Assembly (NCBI GenBank): GCA_964551735.1
Contig: CAZKEF010000087.1
Span: 1 to 9,472, forward strand
Direction: 5' to 3'
Length of the DNA: 9,472 nt
DNA from: DAOUAT01 sp964551735
GTDB taxonomy: Bacteria; Chloroflexota; Anaerolineae; CG2-30-64-16
Below, in pieces: positions 1 through 5,637 of the stretch (its first letter is position 1; each line of letters opens with the position of its first letter). A program made the translations under genes and the position numbers. The notes beneath the pieces were generated by a model, which had not been told where the DNA came from, searched no databases, and saw only the letters and a list, made by a program, of their open reading frames with translations.

Positions 1-371
1 GCGGCGGCGAGCGCCGGCTCGTGACCATCGCGCGCGGCCTGGCGCAGGAGTCGGATGTGCTGCTGCTGGATGAGCCGGACGCGTATCTTGACCCGAAAAA
101 CCAACATCTGGCCCAGGAGACCATCGTCGCCCTGGCCCGGCAGGGCCGCTCGTTCCTCATCAGCTCGCACTCCCCCAACAACGCCCTGCTCTACGGCGAC
201 CGGGTGCTTCTGCTCCAGGGTGGGCAGATCGCGGCCGACGGGCCGCCGGACGCAGTATTGACGGCTGAGGCGCTGTCGGCCGCGTACGGTGCCCCGATGG
301 AGATCATTTATGTGGCGAACAACGGTGTCCAGCAAGCCCGGGCGGTGTTGCCGGTGCGCTCACTTCACTGA
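1..371 (+). CDS. ABC transporter ATP-binding protein, 3' part only
   Basis: This is the C-terminal part of an ABC-type ATPase whose 5' end lies before the window. The open frame enters at base 3 and ends at a TGA at 369-371. It starts inside the ABC signature (GGERRL, bases 3-20), so Walker A and the Q-loop are missing. A Walker B motif follows (LLLDEP, about bases 60-80), then a D-loop-like YLD and the H-switch histidine in SSH (about 163-171). The downstream stretch, with a read-out such as LLYGDRVLLLQGGQIAADG and a closing GAPMEI, resembles ATPases of iron-siderophore, heme or cobalamin importers (FecE/BtuD type). That substrate class is inferred from general similarity only. A GTG at base 21 is internal to the domain and is not the start. 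The gene runs convergent to the kinase operon, with an 81-base gap showing no clear terminator. Confidence 0.85.
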   Translation, partial: GGERRLVTIARGLAQESDVLLLDEPDAYLDPKNQHLAQETIVALARQGRSFLISSHSPNNALLYGDRVLLLQGGQIAADGPPDAVLTAEALSAAYGAPMEIIYVANNGVQQARAVLPVRSLH

Positions 372-452
372 TCGTTCGCTCTCGCAAATCCACGTCATCC
401 AACGCGTGCGTCCGAAATCCGGCATCTCGTCAGGCGAATGTCCATGGCAGGC
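372..452. other. Convergent intergenic gap
   Basis: These 81 bases lie between the ABC ATPase stop and the kinase stop, where both neighbouring genes end. A hairpin followed by a T-run would be expected here. I see only weak, short complementarities around TCCG/CCGGA near 411-422 and no T-tract on either strand, so I do not call a terminator. Confidence 0.5.
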
Positions 453-1703
453 TTACTTCGGCAGAACGAATGTGAATACCGCACCTTGTCCCAGCGCACT
501 CTCGGCCCAAATGCGGCCGCCATGCGCTTCGATGATGCCTTTGGCAATCGCCAAGCCCAGGCCTGAGCCGCCCGAGGCACGGCTGCGCGACTTGTCCCCG
601 CGGTAGAAGCGTTCGAAGACGTGGGGCAAGTCGTTTGGCGCAATGCCGATCCCCGTGTCGCGCACCGAGACCCGCGCCTCCCCGGCCTCCAGCCAAGCGG
701 CCACTTCAATGGCGCCGCCCGCTGGCGTGTAATGCAGCGCGTTGCCGACCAGGTTAGCCAGCGCCCGGCCGATTTTGCCGCTGTCAATCAGCAGCGGGTC
801 AACCTGTGGATCCGCGCTGCCATGAAGCGCCACTTGCTGTTGCTGCGCCCGCGCGGAGAAGCTCTCCAGGGTGTCAGAAATCAAGTCGCCGAGGGAGCCA
901 GGCCAGCGTTTCAATTCGAGCCCGCCCGCGTCAAGCTCTGCCAGCTCGAATAGATCATCAATGAGGCTGGAGACGGAACGGATATCGCGTTGGGCGGTGC
1001 GCAGATAGCGTTCCCGTTCAGCCGTATCCTCTACCACGCCATCCGCCAGGGCCTCGACGATGGCGCGTATCGAAGCCAGCGGGGTGCGCAAATCGTGGCC
1101 GGCCCAAGCGATCAGATCGCGCCGCAGGGTTTCGAACTCACGCTGCTTTTCGGCAGCGGCAGCGAGCTGGTCGGACATCGCATTGAACGCATGGCCCAGT
1201 TCCGCCATTTCGTCGCGGCCGGTCACCGGCACGCGTGTCCCCAGGCGGCCCGCCGCCACATCTTCCGCCGCCAGGCACAACGCGCGAATACGGTCGGTGA
1301 TTCCGACCGACAGGAAATAGCCCAACACCATGGCGATACCGCCGGCAAACATCAGCAAGACCGTCGCCAGCGCGAGGTCGTGTTGGCTGGCGAACATCAG
1401 CCGCGCGGTGACCCACACGTTGACGAAGGTCAGGATGCTGGAAAGCGCACAGATGCCCAGTAGCGCCCAGCTCAGTCGCGGGGCGCGGCCCAGCCAGCCG
1501 CCGCGATAGGCAGCATAACCGGCGATCAGAGAGAGGGTGGCCGTGATCGTCAGGAAGGTTGCCATCGCGCGCAAGTCGCCAAAGGGCGGACGCATGATCA
1601 CGTAGAACAAAGCCAGCGCAGCCAGCAGCACGGCCAGCACGCCGGCCAGGAAGCGCAGCGGCAAGGAGACGCGGGGGCGGACAGGATGAGTCAGTGTGCT
1701 CAT
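453..1703 (-). CDS. Membrane sensor histidine kinase (HAMP-HisKA-HATPase)
   Basis: Sensor kinase of 416 aa, and the partner of the response regulator transcribed just upstream. It autophosphorylates on histidine and passes the phosphate to the regulator's Asp. Four hydrophobic segments lie at about residues 14-37, 47-66, 78-104 and 110-133. The loops between them are short, so there is no sizeable extracytoplasmic sensor domain. A HAMP linker follows (about 131-183, ending in the typical FNAMSDQL), then the H-box GHDLRTPL with His203. The N-box is around 311-326 (LVGNALHYTP, Asn321), G1 is DTGIGIA at 349-355, the F-box-like FERFYR is at 364-369, and G2 is GSGLGLAIA at 379-387. All catalytic motifs look intact. 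The gene begins at ATG 1703, with AGGATT-like purines about 11 bases upstream, 76 bases after the regulator's written stop. The overall type is BaeS/PhoR-like. The signal sensed is unknown. Confidence 0.93.
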   Translation of the reverse strand: MSTLTHPVRPRVSLPLRFLAGVLAVLLAALALFYVIMRPPFGDLRAMATFLTITATLSLIAGYAAYRGGWLGRAPRLSWALLGICALSSILTFVNVWVTARLMFASQHDLALATVLLMFAGGIAMVLGYFLSVGITDRIRALCLAAEDVAAGRLGTRVPVTGRDEMAELGHAFNAMSDQLAAAAEKQREFETLRRDLIAWAGHDLRTPLASIRAIVEALADGVVEDTAERERYLRTAQRDIRSVSSLIDDLFELAELDAGGLELKRWPGSLGDLISDTLESFSARAQQQQVALHGSADPQVDPLLIDSGKIGRALANLVGNALHYTPAGGAIEVAAWLEAGEARVSVRDTGIGIAPNDLPHVFERFYRGDKSRSRASGGSGLGLAIAKGIIEAHGGRIWAESALGQGAVFTFVLPK

Positions 1704-1779
1704 AGTGAGGTAATCCTGGTAATCATGCGGTGCGTGATGCGCAAGACATGAGAGCGTGCACGGTCAACTCATGCCTTAC
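1704..1779. other. Regulator-kinase intergenic gap with inverted repeat
   Basis: A 76-base gap separates the two genes of the two-component operon. It holds a perfect 6-bp inverted repeat, CATGAG (1747-1752) and CTCATG (1768-1773), separated by 15 bases. No T-run follows on the minus strand, so it is not a good intrinsic terminator. It could be chance or an RNA structure that tunes kinase expression. Confidence 0.3.
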
Positions 1780-2532
1780 CTAGGCGCTGGCGTTTTCACG
1801 GCTCAAACCGATACCCCACGCCCCACACGGTGAGGATGTGGCGCGGGTTGGCCGGGGGTCGGGCTCGATTTTTTCGCGCAGACGGCGGATGTGCACCGTG
1901 ACGGTGCTGGGGTCAATATACTCCGTCAAGCCCCAGACGCGGTCCAGGAGTTGGTCGCGCGTGAACACCTGTCGGGGGTGACGGGCCAGCAGATAGAGCA
2001 GGTCAAACTCCTTGGCGGTCAGACTGCACTCCTTGCCGGCCGTCACTACCAGGCGCGTTCCCGGATCGATGTGGAGGTTGTCATAGGCCAGCGGACTCTC
2101 CCCGCGTCCACCGACCCCTCCCCGTGTCCGGCGCAGCACAGCTCGCACGCGGCTTACCAACTCCTGGGGGCTGAACGGTTTGACGACGTAGTCATCCGCG
2201 CCCATCTCGAGCCCAGCGATGCGTTCGGCTTCGTCGCAGCGCGCGGTCAGCATGATGATAGGGGTGTCACCGTGCTGGCGCACCCATCGGGTGATCTCGT
2301 AGCCGTCAACCTTGGGCAACATCAAGTCGAGCACGACGAGATCGGGCAGCCGGCGTGCCAGGGCGGCAAGGGCCGCCTCACCGTCACGCACCGCCGTCAC
2401 CTGGTAACCGGCACGCTTCAGGTAGAGGGTCACCACCTCGCAAATGCTCGGTTCATCTTCCACTACGAGGATCGTCGTTCCATCCAATTTGCAGTCCGTG
2501 TTCAGTAGAGTACAATTATTGGCAACGAGCAT
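1780..2532 (-). CDS. OmpR/PhoB-family response regulator, frameshifted near the 3' end
   Basis: DNA-binding response regulator. The receiver domain (about residues 20-133) has the acidic pair Glu25/Asp26, phospho-acceptor Asp69 in VVLDLMLP, Thr96 in MLTA and Lys118 in VVKPF. A winged-helix output domain (about 147-226) includes LTAKEFDLL and the recognition-helix stretch STVTVHIRRLREKIEP. After EPDP (residues 223-226) the written frame leaves the family pattern and runs to a TAG at 1780-1782. Another frame, resuming at AAC 1847-1849 and stopping at TGA 1796-1798, encodes NPRHILTVWGVGYRFEP, the usual end of this family. The break is at about 1849-1857, next to a run of five C's (minus strand), and looks like 2 extra bases or 1 missing base. 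The ATG at 2532 has a weak ribosome site. A TTG at 2482-2484 (residue 17) is an alternative start that better fits where receiver domains normally begin. The gene is first in an operon with the kinase. Confidence 0.9.
   Translation of the reverse strand: MLVANNCTLLNTDCKLDGTTILVVEDEPSICEVVTLYLKRAGYQVTAVRDGEAALAALARRLPDLVVLDLMLPKVDGYEITRWVRQHGDTPIIMLTARCDEAERIAGLEMGADDYVVKPFSPQELVSRVRAVLRRTRGGVGGRGESPLAYDNLHIDPGTRLVVTAGKECSLTAKEFDLLYLLARHPRQVFTRDQLLDRVWGLTEYIDPSTVTVHIRRLREKIEPDPRPTRATSSPCGAWGIGLSRENASA
1796..1849 (-). other. Displaced C-terminal wing of the response regulator
   Basis: These 54 bases read, in a frame different from the upstream regulator frame, as 17 residues beginning NPRHILTVWG and ending GYRFEP, followed by TGA. 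That is the family-typical last beta-hairpin (wing) of OmpR-type DNA-binding domains. It supports a frameshift just upstream rather than a genuinely divergent C-terminus. Restoring it would give a regulator of about 244-245 residues. Confidence 0.85.
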
Positions 2533-2543
2533 AACCCACAGGT

Positions 2544-2559
2544 CTTACAAAATCCTTAC
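2544..2559 (-). promoter_or_regulatory. Candidate regulator site 1: GTAAG direct repeat, 11-bp period
   Basis: Read on the minus strand, GTAAG occurs at 2555-2559 and again at 2544-2548, exactly 11 bp apart. OmpR/PhoB-family regulators typically bind tandem direct repeats with a period of about 11 bp. The repeat lies just before the regulator gene. A weak -10-like TATGCT (2528-2533, minus strand) begins 10 bp beyond it, overlapping the annotated ATG, which would favour the downstream TTG start. Binding is an inference from layout and neighbourhood. Confidence 0.4.
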
Positions 2560-2568
2560 GGCAAGGAT
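2552..2568. repeat. ATCCTT/AAGGAT inverted repeat
   Basis: A perfect 6-bp dyad, ATCCTT (2552-2557) and AAGGAT (2563-2568), with a 5-base centre. It overlaps one half of the GTAAG direct repeat in the divergent control region. It may be an operator half-site pair, or a small hairpin in whichever transcript crosses it. No T-tract follows, so it is not a terminator. Confidence 0.35.
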
Positions 2569-2581
2569 GATCCCGTGGCCG

Positions 2582-2598
2582 CGTAATAGATTCGTAAT
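2582..2598 (+). promoter_or_regulatory. Candidate regulator site 2: CGTAAT direct repeat, 11-bp period
   Basis: CGTAAT occurs at 2582-2587 and 2593-2598 on the plus strand, exactly 11 bp apart. The core GTAA matches the repeat on the other strand at 2544-2559. A weak -10-like TATTGT (2609-2614) begins 10 bp after it. That spacing resembles promoters where an OmpR/PhoB-type activator replaces a good -35 box. It lies 48 bases before the first radical SAM start, so it could drive the biosynthetic operon. The match is short and AT content is locally high, so chance remains possible. Confidence 0.4.
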
Positions 2599-2609
2599 GC
2601 GCGGCTGAT

Positions 2610-2637
2610 ATTGTAGCATGAATCCGACCAGGCGCAA
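2610..2637 (-). promoter_or_regulatory. Possible sigma-70-type promoter for the regulator-kinase operon
   Basis: On the minus strand, TTGCGC (2632-2637) is followed after 16 bases by TACAAT (2610-2615), which matches the -10 consensus at five of six bases. The -35 is weak, at three of six. A start near 2603 would leave a leader of about 70 bases running through the repeats at 2544-2598. This is a plausible alternative or second promoter to the -10-like element nearer the gene. Confidence 0.3.
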
Positions 2638-2645
2638 CGACACCC

Positions 2646-3761
2646 ATGACAAATGAGATCTGGAAAAGTGGAGACCCTGGGCCATTGCCGGCGCTGCCCG
2701 TGCAGGCCTTCCTGCCCGACGCCTACCGTCTGCCCGATGGCACGGTGCGCGGTCCACGGACGGACGCGCTGCCGCGCATGGTCTTCATCGAGGTCACAAA
2801 CCGCTGCAACCTCCTCTGCGAGACGTGCCCGCGCACCTACTTTACACGCGAACCGCTCAAAACGCTCACCTTCGCGGAGTTCTCTGCCATCGCGGATCAG
2901 TTCCCCGAGATGCAGCGTTGCGCCCTGCACGGCATCGGCGAGCCGCTCCTCAACCGGGACCTGCCGGAGATGATCGCGTATCTCAAGCGGCGCGGGGTCG
3001 AGGTGTTGTTTAACTCCAACGGCACGCTGCTGACGCCGGCCTGGCAGGAGGCGCTGGTGCGCAGCGGGCTGGACCAGTTCCGCTGCTCCGTTGACGGCGC
3101 GCGGCCGGAGACGTACGCGGCCATCCGCGGGGCCGACCTGCTGCACAAGGTTGTCGCCGGGTTGACCGGCCTGGCGCAGACGAAAGCGCGGCTGGGTACG
3201 GCGACGCCGCGGGTTTCGATCTGGTGCGTGGCGACGCGCGAGAACATCGCTGAGCTGCCGGAACTGGTGCGGCTGGCGGCCCGCGTCGGCGTGCCTGAGG
3301 TCTACCTGCAGCGGATGGTCTTCTTCGCGGGGGACGCAGCCGAGCAGTACGGCATGGCAAGGCATGACCTGGCGATCTTCGACTCGGCCCTGAGCCAGCA
3401 GGAGGCGGTCATCGCCGAATGCGAGGCGCTCAGCGCGGAGCTGGGCATCGCGTTCCACGCGTCCGGCGGCCGCGATTTGCGGGGCAGCCTGGCAGCGCAG
3501 CGGCCGGCCGGGGAAGCGCCGTGGCGCGCCTGCATGCGGCCGTGGACGACTGCCTACATCACGGCCAACGGCAACTGCCTGCCGTGCTGCATCTCGCCGT
3601 TCTCCACGGCCGACTACGAGAGCCTGATCCTGGGGAACCTGTTCGAGCGGCCCTTTGGCGAGATCTGGAATGACGCCGCCTACGGCGCCTTCCGCACACG
3701 GCTGTTGAGCACCCATCCGAGCGCCGCATGCGCCAGCTGCGGCGTAGCCTGGAGCCTGTAG
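2646..3761 (+). CDS. Radical SAM protein with C-terminal SPASM-like domain
   Basis: A 371-aa iron-sulfur enzyme, expected to cleave S-adenosylmethionine reductively to a 5'-deoxyadenosyl radical. The cluster-binding CxxxCxxC is CNLLCETC with Cys54, Cys58 and Cys61. The SAM-contacting GGE-like motif appears as GIGEP (96-100). The TIM-barrel strands run to about residue 225. The C-terminal part is SPASM-like: Cys296, then GNCLPCC (Cys311, 314, 315), GNLFERPFGEIWN (330-342) and a closing CASC (Cys362, Cys365). That is six cysteines where full SPASM domains have seven, so it probably holds fewer auxiliary clusters. The family includes peptide maturases and also sugar-acting enzymes such as BtrN. 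The glycosyltransferase neighbours favour a sugar or lipid substrate, but this is inference. It is the first gene of the plus-strand operon. The start at 2646 is the ATG before MTNEIW. No strong Shine-Dalgarno sequence is visible; AGGCGC lies 16 bases upstream. Confidence 0.88.
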   Translation: MTNEIWKSGDPGPLPALPVQAFLPDAYRLPDGTVRGPRTDALPRMVFIEVTNRCNLLCETCPRTYFTREPLKTLTFAEFSAIADQFPEMQRCALHGIGEPLLNRDLPEMIAYLKRRGVEVLFNSNGTLLTPAWQEALVRSGLDQFRCSVDGARPETYAAIRGADLLHKVVAGLTGLAQTKARLGTATPRVSIWCVATRENIAELPELVRLAARVGVPEVYLQRMVFFAGDAAEQYGMARHDLAIFDSALSQQEAVIAECEALSAELGIAFHASGGRDLRGSLAAQRPAGEAPWRACMRPWTTAYITANGNCLPCCISPFSTADYESLILGNLFERPFGEIWNDAAYGAFRTRLLSTHPSAACASCGVAWSL

Positions 3762-4580
3762 ATGCCGCGCGATGCCTGGTCCAACCCTTCTGCCATCAGC
3801 GCCGAGGACGCGGCCCGCATGGCTGCGTTCCTGGAAGATCGCGCGGCCTGCCCGGACCAGCTTCAGGTGAACACCGCGCTGCGCGACGTGTTGGCGCCGC
3901 GTCCCGGCGAGCGCATCGTGGAGGTGGGGTGCGGCAGCGGCGCCCTGTGCCGGCTTGTGGCGCCCGGCCTGCTGCCCGGCGGGGAACTGCTGGGGGTAGA
4001 TGTCGCGCCGGAGATGGTCGCGGCCGCGCGCACGCTGGCTGGCCAGCAGACGCACATGCGATTCGCGGTCGGCGCTGGCGCGGCGCTGCCGGCCGAAGAC
4101 GCGACGGTCGATGCGGCCTTCGGCGCGCGGCTGCTGTTGCACGTGGCCGATCCGGCCCCCATCGTGGCTGAGATGGTGCGCGTGGTCAAGCCGGGCGGCC
4201 GGGTTGTGCTGATGGACTGGGATTTCGAGACTGTGACCGTGACGCATCCTGACCGGGAGCTGACACGGCGCCTGCTGCACTGGCGCTGCGACCATCACAG
4301 CGGCGACAACTGGAGCGGCCGGCGTTTGCTGGGCTACGCGCTGGCCGCCGGACTGCGCGACCTGACCGTGATCCCGGTAACCAGCGTGGCCCGGGATGAG
4401 GCCGCCGCGCTGACCGGCTCCATGTTCCGCGCGGCCGAGGTGGCGCGCGACGGCGGCGCCATCACGCCCGTAGAACACGACGCCTGGACCGGCGAGTTGC
4501 GGCAGCAGCTCGCCGAAGGGCGATTCCTTGCCAGCATCACTTACTTCATTGTACGGGGAGAGCGAGCGAACGGCAACTGA
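3762..4580 (+). CDS. SAM-dependent class I methyltransferase (UbiE-like)
   Basis: A 272-aa soluble methyltransferase with a Rossmann-type fold. Motif I is EVGCGSG at 54-60, the acidic residue that binds the SAM ribose is Asp80 in LGVD, a motif II-like region DAAFGARLLLHVADP spans 117-131, and VKPGGRVVL is at 142-150. The closing region after about 165 is the variable substrate-binding part. It falls in the broad Methyltransf_11/UbiE-COQ5 group, which covers quinones, sterols, sugars and natural products, so the substrate cannot be read from sequence. It lacks the cysteine pattern expected of arsenite methyltransferases (ArsM): its few cysteines are near 30, 57, 63 and 175. Its ATG follows the radical SAM stop directly (TAG then ATG, no gap), and GGAG 10 bases upstream lies inside the previous gene. 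Translation is therefore probably coupled, and the pair may act on one substrate. Confidence 0.88.
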   Translation: MPRDAWSNPSAISAEDAARMAAFLEDRAACPDQLQVNTALRDVLAPRPGERIVEVGCGSGALCRLVAPGLLPGGELLGVDVAPEMVAAARTLAGQQTHMRFAVGAGAALPAEDATVDAAFGARLLLHVADPAPIVAEMVRVVKPGGRVVLMDWDFETVTVTHPDRELTRRLLHWRCDHHSGDNWSGRRLLGYALAAGLRDLTVIPVTSVARDEAAALTGSMFRAAEVARDGGAITPVEHDAWTGELRQQLAEGRFLASITYFIVRGERANGN

Positions 4581-4597
4581 GCGAATTGCGGTCCGGA

Positions 4598-4633
4598 GAT
4601 TCGCCGTTTCGTGATTCGCTGATTCGCTGATTC
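4598..4633 (+). repeat. Short tandem repeat, unit GATTCGCT
   Basis: The 64-base gap between the methyltransferase and second radical SAM gene holds two perfect copies of GATTCGCT (4613-4628) and a partial GATTC (4629-4633). They are preceded by degenerate copies at 4598-4605 (GATTCGCC) and about 4606-4612. The array ends three bases before the Shine-Dalgarno of the next gene. It is AT-richer than its surroundings. It could be slippage-generated, a member of a dispersed repeat family, or a spacer affecting translation. Confidence 0.6.
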
Positions 4634-4644
4634 CTGGGGGAACC

Positions 4645-5637
4645 ATGGGCTATTCTGTCGGCATCGGCCTGACCAACGACTGCAATCTGAACTGCGCGCA
4701 CTGCTACCGCGATACGGCGCGCGTGGACCGGATCAGCCTGGCCCAGGTCAAACAGATCTGTGAGGCCATCCCGGTGGACGCGCTGGGCATGGGCACCGGG
4801 GAGAACGCGCTGCACCCGGAGTTCGCGGCTATCGTCGAGTATCTGGCTGGTCTCGGGGTCAAGCTGAGCATCGCCTCAAATGGCTACAGCCTGACCGTCA
4901 TCCCGGAAAGCCTGCTGCGCGCTTTCCACGATGTCGAAGTCTCGATTGACTTCGCGTCCGAAGCCGCGCAGGACGCGCTGCGCGGGCCGGGCAATTGGGC
5001 GCTGGTGCATCGGGCCATGGCGCGATGTCACGATCTCGGGATCGAGGTCTCGATTCTCGCGACGATGATGCGGACAAACTACGATCAGATGGATCGGCTG
5101 GTGGTCCTGGCGCGGCAGAATCAGGCCAACTTGCGCGTCAACGCGTACCAGGCGGTCAAGACCGACGCCTATCGTCTTTCCTACGCCGAGTTCTGGGAGG
5201 GCTATCGCCGTCTCTTCGCTGACGGGCAGGTGGTGTCATGCAGCGAGCCGGTGGTGCGAGCGGTCATTGGGCTGGGAGACGTCGCTTCACCTTGTGGTCA
5301 GCGCAGCATTCGTTTCAATCCGCGCAGGCAGGTGATCCCGTGCGTCTACTGGCCGCTGGATGGTGCCGCGCCGCCCACCATCGCCGACTTGGGGCGGTTG
5401 GGTGCGAGCGTGTTCGACATCCCGGCGTTCGTGGCTGCGCGTTCTGTGCCGCTCAGCGCATCGGATTGCCGCTGTCGTGGCGGTTGCGCCGCGCGTCGCG
5501 CGTTAGATGGCCGGCTGGACAGCCACGACGAGTACTGTCCGTGGGCCCGCGGCGAGAAGATCCAGCTCGATTGGCGGCCTGCCCCGGCTAAGGACCTCAT
5601 GCGCAGCAGCAACGTGTGCACAACGGTGGTGGTGTGA
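4645..5637 (+). CDS. Radical SAM protein with SPASM-type cysteine-rich C-terminus
   Basis: A 330-aa second radical SAM enzyme, distinct in sequence from the first. CNLNCAHC near the N-terminus gives Cys13, Cys17 and Cys20 for the [4Fe-4S] cluster. GTGE at 50-53 is the SAM amino-group motif, and a core barrel follows to about residue 200. The C-terminal third has Cys199, Cys217, Cys233, then a CRCRGGC knot (Cys275, 277, 281) and Cys298, consistent with a SPASM domain and one or two auxiliary iron-sulfur clusters. The protein then ends in a short tail, MRSSNVCTTVVV, with an isolated Cys325 and a hydrophobic end. It has no membrane segment. The ATG at 4645 has a strong purine run, GGGGGAA, from 4636, five bases ahead. 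The gene overlaps the next start by four bases. The substrate is unknown: peptide maturation or sugar chemistry are both possible, and context leans to the latter. Confidence 0.87.
   Translation: MGYSVGIGLTNDCNLNCAHCYRDTARVDRISLAQVKQICEAIPVDALGMGTGENALHPEFAAIVEYLAGLGVKLSIASNGYSLTVIPESLLRAFHDVEVSIDFASEAAQDALRGPGNWALVHRAMARCHDLGIEVSILATMMRTNYDQMDRLVVLARQNQANLRVNAYQAVKTDAYRLSYAEFWEGYRRLFADGQVVSCSEPVVRAVIGLGDVASPCGQRSIRFNPRRQVIPCVYWPLDGAAPPTIADLGRLGASVFDIPAFVAARSVPLSASDCRCRGGCAARRALDGRLDSHDEYCPWARGEKIQLDWRPAPAKDLMRSSNVCTTVVV

Noticed and set aside
1747..1773. Intrinsic terminator between regulator and kinase genes
   Set aside because: The inverted repeat has a 15-base loop, only 6-bp arms and no T-tract.
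3762..4580. Arsenite methyltransferase (ArsM), suggested by the TIGR04282 neighbour
   Set aside because: The conserved ArsM cysteine arrangement is not present. The protein fits the broad UbiE-like group instead.
2556..4646. 696-codon open frame on the minus strand opposite the first radical SAM and methyltransferase genes
   Set aside because: It is antisense to two genes with clear family motifs. Its composition is rich in Arg, Ala, Gly and Pro with no recognisable domain, as expected from high-GC antisense frames.
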